Of a stretch of DNA of 64,000 nt, positions 9,595-17,760 are shown piece by piece (within the stretch, counting starts at the first letter, position 1; every line of letters starts with the position of its first letter). This DNA is from Pseudomonas nicosulfuronedens (lineage in GTDB: Bacteria; Pseudomonadota; Gammaproteobacteria; Pseudomonadales; Pseudomonadaceae): the NCBI RefSeq assembly GCF_005877905.1, contig NZ_SWDV01000030.1, forward strand, positions 51,943 through 115,942, read 5' to 3'. The notes under the pieces were generated by a model. The model was not told where the DNA came from, made no database searches, and saw only the letters and a program-made list of their open reading frames with translations. Position numbers and translations under genes: made by a program.

Positions 9595-10098
9595 TCAGGA
9601 CGCGGAGAAAGCCGGGTGGTAGGCGACGCTGCCAGCGGCTGTCGAACCGTCCAGCGACAAGGCCATGAAGTACTCCGGCGGTACACCCGCATAGCGGATC
9701 GCAGCGTCCTGGGCGAAGCCGAAACGCCGGTAGTAGCGTGGGTCGCCGAGCACGACGCAGCCGCGCGCGCCCAGCGCCTTCAATTGCTCAAGCCCTGCGT
9801 GGATCAGTGCGGCGCCGATGCCTCGGCCATGCAGGTCAGGTCGTACGGAGACCGGGCCGAGGCCGTACCAGTTCAGGTCCGCGCCATCGAGGGTGACCGG
9901 CGAGAAGGCGATGTGGCCGACCACCTCGCCGGCGAGCGTGGCGACCAGCGACACGCTGAGCGCGCCGGCCGCGCGCAGCGCATCGACGATGGCGCCCTCG
10001 GTACCGTCGCTGTGCTCGGCCACGGCGAAGGCCGCTTCGGTCACCTGACGGATGATGGCCGCATCGTTGGGCCGTTCGGGATGGATGTCGTATTGCAT
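9595..10098 (-). CDS. GNAT family N-acetyltransferase (YhbS-like)
   Basis: A 167-residue acetyltransferase. The sequence runs IRQVTEAAFAVAEHSDGTEG at the N-terminus, then GEVVGHIAFSPVTLDG, WYGLGPVSVRPDLHGRGIGA (acetyl-CoA loop HGRGIG) and GDPRYYRRFGFAQDAAIRY, the order typical of YhbS-type GNAT proteins. The late motif PPEYFMALSLDG is also a YhbS hallmark. YhbS-like proteins lack a firmly known substrate. It is on the minus strand with a hairpin after its stop; the yjhX-like gene upstream has its own terminator, so it is probably transcribed alone. Confidence 0.85.
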   Translation of the reverse strand: MQYDIHPERPNDAAIIRQVTEAAFAVAEHSDGTEGAIVDALRAAGALSVSLVATLAGEVVGHIAFSPVTLDGADLNWYGLGPVSVRPDLHGRGIGAALIHAGLEQLKALGARGCVVLGDPRYYRRFGFAQDAAIRYAGVPPEYFMALSLDGSTAAGSVAYHPAFSAS

Positions 10099-10121
10099 GG
10101 TGCGATTCCTTGTGAAAACGA

Positions 10122-10144
10122 CCGGGCAGCCGCTGGCGGCCCGG
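10122..10144 (-). terminator. Terminator after yjhX-like gene
   Basis: CCGGGC / GCCCGG stem with an 11-nt loop, 10 bp after the stop of the yjhX-like gene, followed on the minus strand by TCGTTTTC. It lies just before the start of the GNAT gene at 10098. Confidence 0.5.
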
Positions 10145-10153
10145 CCGGGGCTG

Positions 10154-10411
10154 TCAGCGGTTGTCCAGTTGTGGGCGTACGGCGCCCAGTCCGCTGGCGT
10201 TGATGCGGTACGGCGAACCGCCGCGCGAGAGGATCAGGCGCTTGTTCTTCAGCTTCCTGAAGACCGCCAGGGTGCAGTCGGCCAGTACGTATCCGTCACG
10301 GGTATAGCACTCGACGAAGACGATACGACCGGAGTCGTCGCGCTGGAAGGAAATGTGGCCGCCCTTGGCGAGGACGTGCAGGGTCCGTTGTTCCGATCTG
10401 GAAATGTTCAT
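10154..10411 (-). CDS. yjhX: YjhX-family (UPF0386) putative toxin
   Basis: An 85-residue protein, exactly the usual length of E. coli YjhX. It starts [20 protein letters not shown] and continues with [20 protein letters not shown] and [20 protein letters not shown] text, the hallmark of this family. In E. coli YjhX has been described as a toxin paired with the YjhQ acetyltransferase. Here the next gene downstream (9595-10098, 55 bp away) encodes a GNAT protein, which resembles that arrangement although a terminator-like hairpin lies between. The start is ATG 10411; a longer frame to 10510 has no family similarity. The ribosome site is weak. Confidence 0.8.
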   Translation of the reverse strand: MNISRSEQRTLHVLAKGGHISFQRDDSGRIVFVECYTRDGYVLADCTLAVFRKLKNKRLILSRGGSPYRINASGLGAVRPQLDNR

Positions 10412-10717
10412 GGTGGAAACCTGATTGCAGTAGGTGCGTAGAAACCGCGGGCACAAGAGGGTGTCCGCCAGTGTTTGTGCGCATCGATAACCGTCCCGCC
10501 TGCTGGGCAAGGCGTCTGCGGTTATCGGGCTACTGCTATCTCCAACATGAATTCGGACCTCGATGGATCAGAGAGGATGCCCGTAGGTGGGCGCGGCAAT
10601 TCTAGGCGCTGGGCGGGAAGGCGATCAACCCGCAGGTTGTTGCCTCGTCTTTCATCTGCTGCTGCCCGATGCGGTAAGCTGCCGGACTTTGCCAGCGTTC
10701 CATCCGGAGAACGATCC

Positions 10718-11623
10718 ATGGAAGACCTCAACACCCTCTATTACTTCACCCAGGTGGTGGAGCAGGGTGGTTTCGCCGCGGCCGGCCGTGCGCTGGACAT
10801 CCCCAAGTCCAAGCTCAGCCGGCGCATCGCCCAACTGGAGGAACGCCTGGGCGTTCGCCTGCTGCACCGCACCAGCCGGCACTGCTCGCTGACGGAAATC
10901 GGCCAGGAGTACTACCAGCGCTGCGTGGCGATGCGCATCGAGGCGGAAGGGGCTTCCGAGGTAATCGAGCGCAACCGCGCCGAACCGCGCGGCCTGGTAC
11001 GCCTGGCCTGCCCGACGACGCTGCTCAACTCCTGGGTCGGGCCGATGCTCACTCGCTACATGCTCAAGTACCCGCTGGTAGAGCTGTTCATCGAGAGCAC
11101 CAACCGCCGCGTCGATCTGCTCCACGAGGGTTTCGACATTGCCTTGCGGGTGCGCTTCCCGCCGCTGGAAAACACCGACATGGTGATGAAGGTGCTGGCC
11201 AACAGTACCCAGTGCCTGGTGGGGAGCCCTGAACTGCTCGAACGCATGGCCGGCGACAGCTCGCCCATGGGGCTGGGGCAATTGCCCAGCCTGCACTGGG
11301 GTGGCATGCAGCGCGAGTATCAATGGGAGCTGTTCAACGATGAAGGCGAGCGTCTGCTGATTTCGCACAAGCCACGGATGGTCACCGATGACCTGCTGGC
11401 GTTGCGCAATGCGGTGCTGGCTGGCGTCGGTATCGCCCACGTACCCCGTGTGGCGGTACGCGAGGACCTGGCCGCCGGCAATGTGGTGGAATTGCTGCCG
11501 GGCTGGTCGCCCAAGTGCGGCATTGTCCATGCGATCTTCCCGTCGCGCCGTGGCCTGCTGCCCTCGGTACGCACGTTGATCGATTTCCTTGCCGAGGAGT
11601 TCGGCGAAAGCGACATGGCCTGA
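10718..11623 (+). CDS. LysR-type transcriptional regulator
   Basis: A 301-residue regulator. The N-terminal winged HTH is clear: LYYFTQVVEQGGFAAAGRAL, then KSKLSRRIAQLEERLGVRLL. The effector domain starts near residue 90 (RGLVRLACPTTLL) and contains GFDIALRV and AGVGIAHVPRVAV. It resembles the CrgA/AaeR-like group. ATG 10718 (MEDLNTLYYF) is chosen because it gives the family N-terminus and has GGAGAA 7 bp upstream; the frame continues open to 10475 without similarity. The MFS exporter gene starts 120 bp downstream on the same strand and is a plausible target, though LysR regulators are more often divergent from their targets. Confidence 0.9.
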   Translation: MEDLNTLYYFTQVVEQGGFAAAGRALDIPKSKLSRRIAQLEERLGVRLLHRTSRHCSLTEIGQEYYQRCVAMRIEAEGASEVIERNRAEPRGLVRLACPTTLLNSWVGPMLTRYMLKYPLVELFIESTNRRVDLLHEGFDIALRVRFPPLENTDMVMKVLANSTQCLVGSPELLERMAGDSSPMGLGQLPSLHWGGMQREYQWELFNDEGERLLISHKPRMVTDDLLALRNAVLAGVGIAHVPRVAVREDLAAGNVVELLPGWSPKCGIVHAIFPSRRGLLPSVRTLIDFLAEEFGESDMA

Positions 11624-11743
11624 AGACAGTCCCCGGCGCGCAGCGTTGCGTTTCGCGCACCGCTGTTTTGCCGGCCCGACCGATTCTGTGCGAGGGGGTG
11701 GCGGCATAGTCTGGCGCCACTGTTTTCCCCTCAAGGAATGGTC

Positions 11744-12943
11744 ATGAACTCCGCTTCGACTTCCCTCCCGGCTGCCCCTGCGCAACCGACCCTTTCCTCT
11801 GCCATGGTGGCCTTGCTCGCGTTCTGCTGCGGCGCGGTGGTTGCCAACCTCTACTACGCACAACCCATCGTCGAGCTGATCGCCCCGGCCATTGGCCTGT
11901 CTACCGAGCACGCCAGCCTGATTGTTTCGCTGACCCAGTTCGGTTACGCCATAGGCCTGCTTTTCCTCGTGCCGCTGGCGGACTTGCTGGAGAACCGCAA
12001 GCTGGTGATCGGCTTCACCCTGGCGGTCGCGCTTTGCCTGGCCGGTGCCGGGCTGGCGAGTTCGCCTTCGGTGCTGCTGGCCTGCGCGCTGCTGATCGGC
12101 CTGACCTCGGTGGCGGTGCAGATACTCGTTCCGCTGGCCGCGCACCTGGCGCCGGAAGAGGCCCGGGGGCGTGTGGTGGGCAACATCATGGGCGGCCTGT
12201 TGCTGGGCATCCTGCTGTCGCGGCCGGTGTCCAGCCTGGTGGCGGAAGTCTTCGGCTGGCGCGGGGTGTTCCTCGCCGCAGCGGTGCTGATGCTGGTGAT
12301 TGCGCTGGTGATGGCGGTGGCACTGCCGCGCCGCGTACCGACCCATAGCGCGACCTACCCACAGCTGATCGGCTCGGTGTTCTCGCTGGCGCGGCGCTAC
12401 GCCGTGCTGCGCGAGCGTGCGCTCTACCAGGGTCTGCTGTTCGCTGCATTCAGCGCCTTCTGGACCATCGCGCCCATCGAGCTGATCCGCCACCACGGTT
12501 TCAGCCAGACCCAGGTCGCGCTGTTCGCCCTGGTCGGCGCAGTCGGTGCCGTCGCCGCGCCCATTGCCGGGCGTCTGGCGGATGCCGGGCACACCTTCAA
12601 GGGCACCCTCGTGGCGCTGCTGCTGGCGCCGCTCGCCCTACTGCTCGGGGCGCTGCCCGGCGCGGGGTTCTTCTGGCTGGTGGTCTGCGCGGTGCTGCTG
12701 GACTTCGCCGTGCAGCTGAACATGGTGCTCGGCCAGCGCGAGGTATACGCCCTCGACCCGCATAGCCGGGCGCGCCTGAACGCGGTGTATATGACCAGCA
12801 TCTTCGTCGGCGGCGCGCTGGGTTCGCTGGTCGCCAGCCTGCTTTACGAGGCCATCAGCTGGACACCTTTCGCCATCGGTGCGGCGGTGATCCCGGCCAT
12901 TGCCACCTTGCTCTTCCTGCTGCGCGGTGAAGGCCACGCCTGA
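11744..12943 (+). CDS. MFS transporter (DHA1-like drug or sugar-efflux type)
   Basis: A 399-residue inner-membrane protein with twelve predicted helices. The N-terminal part ANLYYAQPIVELIAPAIGLS followed by SLIVSLTQFGYAIGLLFLVP and the loop-2/3 motif PLADLLENRKLV (motif A variant, D-x-x-x-x-R-K) are typical of 12-TM MFS exporters. Motif A is slightly altered (no canonical GxLaDrxGRR). ATG 11744 is preferred to ATG 11738 because AAGGA at 11733-11737 is correctly spaced only for the former. The substrate is unknown. It lies between two LysR regulator genes, all on the plus strand. An imperfect hairpin (12935-12956) overlaps the stop codon. Confidence 0.88.
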   Translation: MNSASTSLPAAPAQPTLSSAMVALLAFCCGAVVANLYYAQPIVELIAPAIGLSTEHASLIVSLTQFGYAIGLLFLVPLADLLENRKLVIGFTLAVALCLAGAGLASSPSVLLACALLIGLTSVAVQILVPLAAHLAPEEARGRVVGNIMGGLLLGILLSRPVSSLVAEVFGWRGVFLAAAVLMLVIALVMAVALPRRVPTHSATYPQLIGSVFSLARRYAVLRERALYQGLLFAAFSAFWTIAPIELIRHHGFSQTQVALFALVGAVGAVAAPIAGRLADAGHTFKGTLVALLLAPLALLLGALPGAGFFWLVVCAVLLDFAVQLNMVLGQREVYALDPHSRARLNAVYMTSIFVGGALGSLVASLLYEAISWTPFAIGAAVIPAIATLLFLLRGEGHA

Positions 12944-13016
12944 GAGCACAGGCGTGCAAGGCAACGGCAGAAGTGATTGGGTACACTCCGGGATTTCCCC
13001 CTACCGGAGTCCCGCC

Positions 13017-13919
13017 ATGGACAAACTGCAGGCCTTGTCGATGTTCGTCGAGACCGTGCGCTGTGGCGGCTACTCGGCGGCGGCCCGCAAGCTCGGGGTA
13101 GCGACTTCCTCGGTGACCCGGCAGGTGGCTGCGCTGGAGGCGGAACTGGGCGCCGCACTGCTCAACCGCACCACCCGCCACAGCAGCCCGACCCTGGCCG
13201 GTCAGGCCTACTACGACAAGGCCGTGGAAATCCTCGATGCGCTGGTGGAGGCCGATGGTCTGGTCAGTGACCGCGGCAGCGAGGCCAAGGGCCGACTGCG
13301 GGTCAGCGTGCCGGTGGAGTTCGGTCGCCGCGTCATCGCCCCGCACCTGGGGCGTCTGCTGGCACAGCATCCGGAACTGGAAGTCAGTCTGTCGCTGAAC
13401 GACCAACTGGTCGACCTGCCCAAACAGCAGATCGATCTGTCCGTTCGCCTGGGGGCGACGTTGGTCAGCGACGACATCATCAGCCGGCGCATCGGCCAGT
13501 TCGACCGCTGGCTGGTGGCGAGCCCCGGCTACCTGGAACGTGCCGGCACGCCCAGGCATCCGCTGGAACTGATGGAGCACCCGTGCCTGCGCTTCGACTA
13601 CGGCGGTCCGCACTCGACCTGGACCTGCAGCGACGGCCAGGAAACCTGGGCACTCAACGTGCAGGGCCGGTTGCAGAGCAACAACGCCGATGTCCTGCGA
13701 GAGACAGTGCTGGCTGGCGGCGGCATTGCCCTGCTGTCCGACTGGCTGGTGGCCCAGGACGTGCGCAGCGGCCGGTTGCGTCGCCTGCTGCCGGACTACC
13801 AAGTGTACCCCGGCAGCACGGTGGGCAGCATCAATGCCCTGTACCCGCCGAGCCTGCGCGAGTCCAGCCGCATCCGCGTCTTCGTGGCCTTCCTCGAGGA
13901 AGTCCTCGCGGCTCAGTGA
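13017..13919 (+). CDS. LysR-type transcriptional regulator
   Basis: A 300-residue protein with a LysR HTH (ALSMFVETVRCGGYSAAARK, SSVTRQVAALEAELGAALLN) and an effector-binding domain beginning near residue 92 (GRLRVSVPVEFGRRVIAPHL). It contains QIDLSVRLGATLVSD and AGGGIALLSDWLV, typical of the large DhmR/AaeR-like group. ATG 13017 has CCGGAG 9 bp upstream. The gene runs convergently into the DHA2 efflux gene and overlaps its 3' end by 7 bp (13913-13919). No target is evident; the preceding MFS gene is one candidate. Confidence 0.9.
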   Translation: MDKLQALSMFVETVRCGGYSAAARKLGVATSSVTRQVAALEAELGAALLNRTTRHSSPTLAGQAYYDKAVEILDALVEADGLVSDRGSEAKGRLRVSVPVEFGRRVIAPHLGRLLAQHPELEVSLSLNDQLVDLPKQQIDLSVRLGATLVSDDIISRRIGQFDRWLVASPGYLERAGTPRHPLELMEHPCLRFDYGGPHSTWTCSDGQETWALNVQGRLQSNNADVLRETVLAGGGIALLSDWLVAQDVRSGRLRRLLPDYQVYPGSTVGSINALYPPSLRESSRIRVFVAFLEEVLAAQ

Positions 13920-15490
13920 CTGTCGGCACTCGGCTGGGTCGGTGGGGCGATCTTCTTCATCAGCGGCACCAGCAGCAGGGTCACGGCAAAGCACGCGCCC
14001 ACCAGCAGGAAGGCATCGGCGAAGGTCAATGTCTGTGCCTCGCGCCAAGTCAGGTCCCACAGGTGTTTCAGCGCCTGCTGCGAGGGTTCGCCGTTGAGAT
14101 CCATGGACGGCGCCAGCCAGTGGTTGAGCGCTTCGTTGCCGCTGTTCAGGTGCTCGGCCAACCGCAGGAAGTGCAGGTTGGCGCGGTCGTTGAGCACCGT
14201 GGCGCAGGCGGCGATGCCGATGGCGCCACCGAGGTTGCGCATCAGGTTGAACAGCCCGGAGGCCAGCTTCAGCCGTTCCGGCGGCAGCGAGCCCAGGGCC
14301 AGGGTTACGGTGGGCGCCACGCAGAACTGCTGGGCCATGCCGCGCAGGGCCTGCGGGAACATCAGCTGCGCCGAGCCCCAGTCGTGGGTCAGCGGGGCGA
14401 ACTCATACATCGATAGCGTGAACATCGCCATGCCCAGTAGCAGGATCCAGCGCAGGTCGACGCGACGGGCGAGGGCGGCATAGAGCGGGATGCTCATGAT
14501 CTGGAAGATGCCGGTGGAGAAGATTGCCAGGCCGATGTCCAGCGCGCCGTAGCCGCGCACCCGGCCGAGGAACAGCGGAGTCAGGTAGATGGTGGCGAAG
14601 ATGCCGATGCCGGTGACGAAGCTGAACAGGCAGCCGAGGGCGAAATTGCGTTCCTTCAGCGCGCGCAGGTCGACGATAGGGTGCGCGGCGGTCAGGCTGC
14701 GGTAGATGAAGGCGATGCCGCAGAGGCCGGAGATCCACGCGGTGGCGAGGATGGTGTCGTCGCTGAACCAGTTCCAGCGCGGGCCTTCCTCCAGGGTGTA
14801 TTCCAGGCAGCCGAGGAACAGTGCCATCAGCACGATCGCCGGATAGTCGGCGCCCCTGAGCAGCGACAGGTCGGGTTTGTCGATGCGCACCATGATCGGC
14901 ACCACGATGGCGACGAACAGCCCCGGCACCAGGTTGATGTAGAACAGCCAGGGCCAGGAAGAAATGTCGGTGATCCAGCCGCCCACCACCGGCCCCAGGG
15001 TCGGCGCCAGGGAGGCGATGGCGCCGATGGTGGCGGCGACTATTACCCGTTGCTTGCCGTCGAAGTAGAGGAAGCCGGTGGTGAACACCATGGGGATCAT
15101 CGAGCCGCCGAGAAAACCCTGCAGCGCGCGGAAGGCGATCATGCTCTGGATGTTCCAGGCCATGGCGCAGAGCAGGCTGGTGAGGGTGAAGCCCAGTGCC
15201 GAAGCGGCGAAAAGCCAGCGTGTGGAGAGTACCTTGGACAGCCAGCCGGAGAGCGGAATGACGATGATCTCGGCGATCAGGTAGCTGGTCTGCACCCATG
15301 CAAGCTCATCTGCACCGGCCGAGAGTCCGCCGCCGATGTCGCGCAGCGAGGCGGAGACGATCTGGATGTCCAGCAGGGCGATGAACATCCCCAGGCACAT
15401 GCAGGCGAAGGAGATGACCTTGCGCCCGGTGGAAAGGCTTTCCACCGGCACCGTGTCGTTGCTCCAGAACTGGCTGCGCGAAAGGCTCAC
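13913..15490 (-). CDS. DHA2-family MFS multidrug efflux permease (EmrB-like)
   Basis: A 525-residue, probable 14-TM proton-driven drug exporter. Helix 1 carries MFIALLDIQIVSASLRDIGG (DHA2 motif D1: LDxTIVNVALP-like), and the following ELAWVQTSYLIAEIIVIPLS matches EmrB proteins. The start is GTG 15490, which overlaps the TGA stop of the upstream fusion-protein gene as GTGA, so the two genes are translationally coupled. Longer readings upstream overlap the fusion protein and lack similarity. With the membrane fusion protein it would form an EmrAB-type pump that needs a TolC-like outer-membrane channel, not encoded nearby. Regulation is probably by the HxlR protein upstream. Confidence 0.9.
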   Translation of the reverse strand: MSLSRSQFWSNDTVPVESLSTGRKVISFACMCLGMFIALLDIQIVSASLRDIGGGLSAGADELAWVQTSYLIAEIIVIPLSGWLSKVLSTRWLFAASALGFTLTSLLCAMAWNIQSMIAFRALQGFLGGSMIPMVFTTGFLYFDGKQRVIVAATIGAIASLAPTLGPVVGGWITDISSWPWLFYINLVPGLFVAIVVPIMVRIDKPDLSLLRGADYPAIVLMALFLGCLEYTLEEGPRWNWFSDDTILATAWISGLCGIAFIYRSLTAAHPIVDLRALKERNFALGCLFSFVTGIGIFATIYLTPLFLGRVRGYGALDIGLAIFSTGIFQIMSIPLYAALARRVDLRWILLLGMAMFTLSMYEFAPLTHDWGSAQLMFPQALRGMAQQFCVAPTVTLALGSLPPERLKLASGLFNLMRNLGGAIGIAACATVLNDRANLHFLRLAEHLNSGNEALNHWLAPSMDLNGEPSQQALKHLWDLTWREAQTLTFADAFLLVGACFAVTLLLVPLMKKIAPPTQPSADSH

Positions 15491-16614
15491 GGCCGGGTGT
15501 CCTGGGCGACGCGTTGATCGGCCGAGCCATGCTCGTGCGCTCGGGTGTCCACTTCCACCAGCACGGAGAGGCCGGGGCGCAGGTTGCCGAGGCGACCGTC
15601 GGCGTCGTCCAGGTGCACGCGCACCGGCACGCGCTGGACGATCTTGGTGAAGTTGCCGGTGGCGTTCTCCGGCGGGAGGATGCTGAACTGCGCGCCGGTG
15701 GCCGGGGCGAGGCTGTCCAGGTGGCCGTGGAAGACCTTGCCGGGGAGGATGTCGGCCTCGATGGTCACCGCCTGGCCAGGCTGCATGCGCGCCAGTTGGT
15801 CTTCCTTGAAGTTGGCGTCCACCCACAGACCTTGCGCCGGCACTACGGCGAGCAGCTGGGTGCCGGCGGCCACGTAGCTGCCGACCCGTGCCCGACGGTT
15901 GCCGATGTAGCCGTCCACCGGGGCGCGCAGCTCGGTGTAGCCGAGGTCCAGGCGCGCCAGGTCGCGGGCGGCGACGGCCTGCTCCAGCGCGGCCAGGGCC
16001 TGCTGCCGCTGGCTGTGGATTACGTCCAGCTGGCGCCGCGCGGCGAGCAGGCTGGCGTGGGCCTTGTCGCTGTTGGCGCGGGCGGACTTGAAGCTGGCAT
16101 CGGCGCGTTGCGCGGCTTCTACCGACACGGCGTTGGTGCGTACAAGGGTGGCATAGCGGCGCTGGTCGTCGCGGGTGCGTACTTCCTCGGCAGTAGCCGC
16201 ATCGATCTCCGCCTGGCTCTGGCGGATCAGCGCGTCCTGAAGCGAGGCCTGGGCGTCGACATTGCCCAGCGCCGCTTCCTCGGCGTGAACTGCGCCTTCG
16301 GCCTTGGCCAGGGCGGCGCGGTAATCGCGGTCGTCGATGCGGGCGAGCAGGTCACCGGCGTGCACCAGCTGGTTGTCGCTCACCTTCAGCTCGGCGATGT
16401 ACCCGGCAACGCGCGGGCTGATCACCGTCACGTCGCCGCCGACGTAGGCATCGTCGGTCTTTTCCAGGAAGCGCCCGTCGAGCCACCAGTGCCCGGCGTA
16501 GGCGCCGACGCCGAGCAAGGCAGCCGTGGCGACGGCGAGCTTGAGGGCCTTGCGCGATTTCGGTCTGGCCGTATCGACGGCCGGCGAGGCGGGAAGGGTA
16601 ACGGACTGGTTCAT
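15487..16614 (-). CDS. HlyD/EmrA-type membrane fusion protein
   Basis: A 375-residue periplasmic adaptor. One membrane anchor lies at about 25-48 (LKLAVATAALLGVGAYAGHW), followed by KTDDAYVGGDVTVISPRVAG, the EmrA/HlyD signature that opens the lipoyl domain. A coiled-coil hairpin covers about 85-215, and the second lipoyl half is LDLGYTELRAPVDGYIGNRR. The C-terminal part has FKEDQLARMQPGQAVTIEAD, a common EmrA sequence. It connects the DHA2 permease to an outer-membrane channel. It is the first gene of a two-gene operon, 12 bp downstream of the HxlR regulator gene, and its TGA overlaps the GTG start of the permease. Confidence 0.93.
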   Translation of the reverse strand: MNQSVTLPASPAVDTARPKSRKALKLAVATAALLGVGAYAGHWWLDGRFLEKTDDAYVGGDVTVISPRVAGYIAELKVSDNQLVHAGDLLARIDDRDYRAALAKAEGAVHAEEAALGNVDAQASLQDALIRQSQAEIDAATAEEVRTRDDQRRYATLVRTNAVSVEAAQRADASFKSARANSDKAHASLLAARRQLDVIHSQRQQALAALEQAVAARDLARLDLGYTELRAPVDGYIGNRRARVGSYVAAGTQLLAVVPAQGLWVDANFKEDQLARMQPGQAVTIEADILPGKVFHGHLDSLAPATGAQFSILPPENATGNFTKIVQRVPVRVHLDDADGRLGNLRPGLSVLVEVDTRAHEHGSADQRVAQDTRP

Positions 16615-16626
16615 GGCAGTGCTCGC

Positions 16627-17124
16627 TCAGGCGTGATCTACGTGGGGAAGGGCGGCTTGGGGACGGTGATGGACGGGGACGAGTCGGTCGCCTTCGCGGC
16701 GATGGATCTGGTGCTGCGGGCCGATAGGTTCGCCGCTGTCGGCGTCCACCAGGGCGATGTGCACCGGCTGGCCGCTGCGGGTGTCCACCAGCTCGGCGGT
16801 GCTGGCCATGCCGGCGTGGCGCTGGCCCCATTGCAGCAGGGTGAGCAGCACCGGGCGCAGGTCGCGTCCACTCTCGGTAAGCAGGTACTCGTAGCGGGGC
16901 GGGTGATCGTTGTACTGGCTGCGTTGCAGCAGGCCGCTGTCCACCAGGGCGCGCAGGCGGCGGGTGAGGACGTTGCTGGCAATGCCCAATCGTGCGAGGA
17001 ACTGGTCGAAGCGGGTGGAACCGTAGAAGGCTTCGCGCAGGATCAGCACGTTCCAGCTGTCGCCAATCAGATCCAGCGCCTGAGCCACAGGGCAGGGCAG
17101 GTGTTCGAAGGTGGTTCTGCGCAT
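16627..17124 (-). CDS. HxlR-family transcriptional regulator
   Basis: A MarR-like winged-HTH regulator of about 165 residues. The HxlR signature is complete: MRRTTFEHLPCPVAQALDLI, GDSWNVLILREAFYGSTRFD, LGIASNVLTRRLRALVDSGL and YEYLLTESGRDLRPVL. Cys11 of HLPCPVA is the conserved cysteine often used in redox sensing by this family. ATG 17124 gives the standard family N-terminus; in-frame ATGs at 17136, 17151 and 17154 are possible and no strong ribosome site distinguishes them. It is 12 bp upstream of the EmrAB-like pump genes on the same strand, so it probably regulates the operon that it begins. The C-terminal 50 residues are longer than in minimal HxlR proteins. Confidence 0.88.
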   Translation of the reverse strand: MRRTTFEHLPCPVAQALDLIGDSWNVLILREAFYGSTRFDQFLARLGIASNVLTRRLRALVDSGLLQRSQYNDHPPRYEYLLTESGRDLRPVLLTLLQWGQRHAGMASTAELVDTRSGQPVHIALVDADSGEPIGPQHQIHRREGDRLVPVHHRPQAALPHVDHA

Positions 17125-17314
17125 GATTGAATCCATTTGAATTAAAGCCATCATCTAATCGGGCCGCCCTGTAACGGGCCTGCAAGGCGACAGGCGAGGT
17201 CTGGATGGAAAAGATTATGGGTGTAATCTAAAGCGGTCACTTGCTTTGCGCAAGTGACTCGTCGCGGGAGGAATGGCACAGGGGATGAACGGTGTGTCGG
17301 GTGAACTTCCGGTA

Positions 17315-17328
17315 GGCACAAGCGTTGC
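17315..17328 (+). promoter_or_regulatory. Possible sigma-54 (-24/-12) promoter element
   Basis: GGCACAAGCGTTGC has the GG-N10-GC spacing and both GGCAC and TTGC cores of RpoN promoters. A start near 17340 would give a leader of about 420 nt for the OprD gene at 17761, or a separate non-coding RNA. Only pattern matching supports it, and no activator site was identified. Confidence 0.35.
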
Positions 17329-17462
17329 CTGATCCTGCGGAACCTTACCGGAGAAGTTCAGGGGAAGTTACCGGGAAGTACCGTCCGAACAACTCTGGAA
17401 GTGGTCGGGATAATTATCCGGGAAATGGCCTGGAACGTCTGTTCCATAACTTTCCAACAGGC

Positions 17463-17489
17463 AAAAAAAGGCCGCCTGGGGAGGCGGCC
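17463..17489 (-). terminator. Strong minus-strand terminator with no matching gene (possible small RNA end)
   Basis: The 8-bp stem GGCCGCCT / AGGCGGCC with a GGGG loop (17470-17489) is followed on the minus strand by seven T residues and GCC, a textbook intrinsic terminator. To its right there is no minus-strand protein gene before the plus-strand OprD gene, so it probably ends a non-coding or antisense RNA that starts somewhere between 17490 and 17760. Confidence 0.6.
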
Positions 17490-17760
17490 AAACCAAAGGA
17501 TGATGAAGTGGAGCAATCGGCCGGACGCTCTGGAGCGGGCATCCGGGACTCATGTTCTTCATCGGGGCGCAAGCTTAATGGCGATAGCGGCAAATGCTGA
17601 ATCATTCGTCTCGATATCAACTATCGACAAGGCTGGTTGGAGGGTGGAGCAGCGGATTGTTATTTCTTCGCTCGCTCTGCCTATGGCGGGGAAACATAAG
17701 AAAGTTATTCGCACTAAAAACGATAGACCTGCCAAGACAAGACCAACAAAGGGGTAGCAG

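Larger units (their letters stand above)
17125..17760. other. 636-bp non-coding stretch with promoter- and RNA-like signals
   Basis: No convincing protein gene is present. The left end holds the HxlR promoter, with several overlapping ATG triplets. On the plus strand a sigma-54-like element lies at 17315-17328. Between 17340 and 17430 the motif T-T-A-(C/T)-C-G-G-(G/A)-(A/G)-A appears three times (TTACCGGAGA, TTACCGGGAA, TTATCCGGGAA). On the minus strand a strong terminator lies at 17463-17489. The right part, 17560-17760, is A+T-rich compared with neighbours and leads into the OprD gene. Confidence 0.6.
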
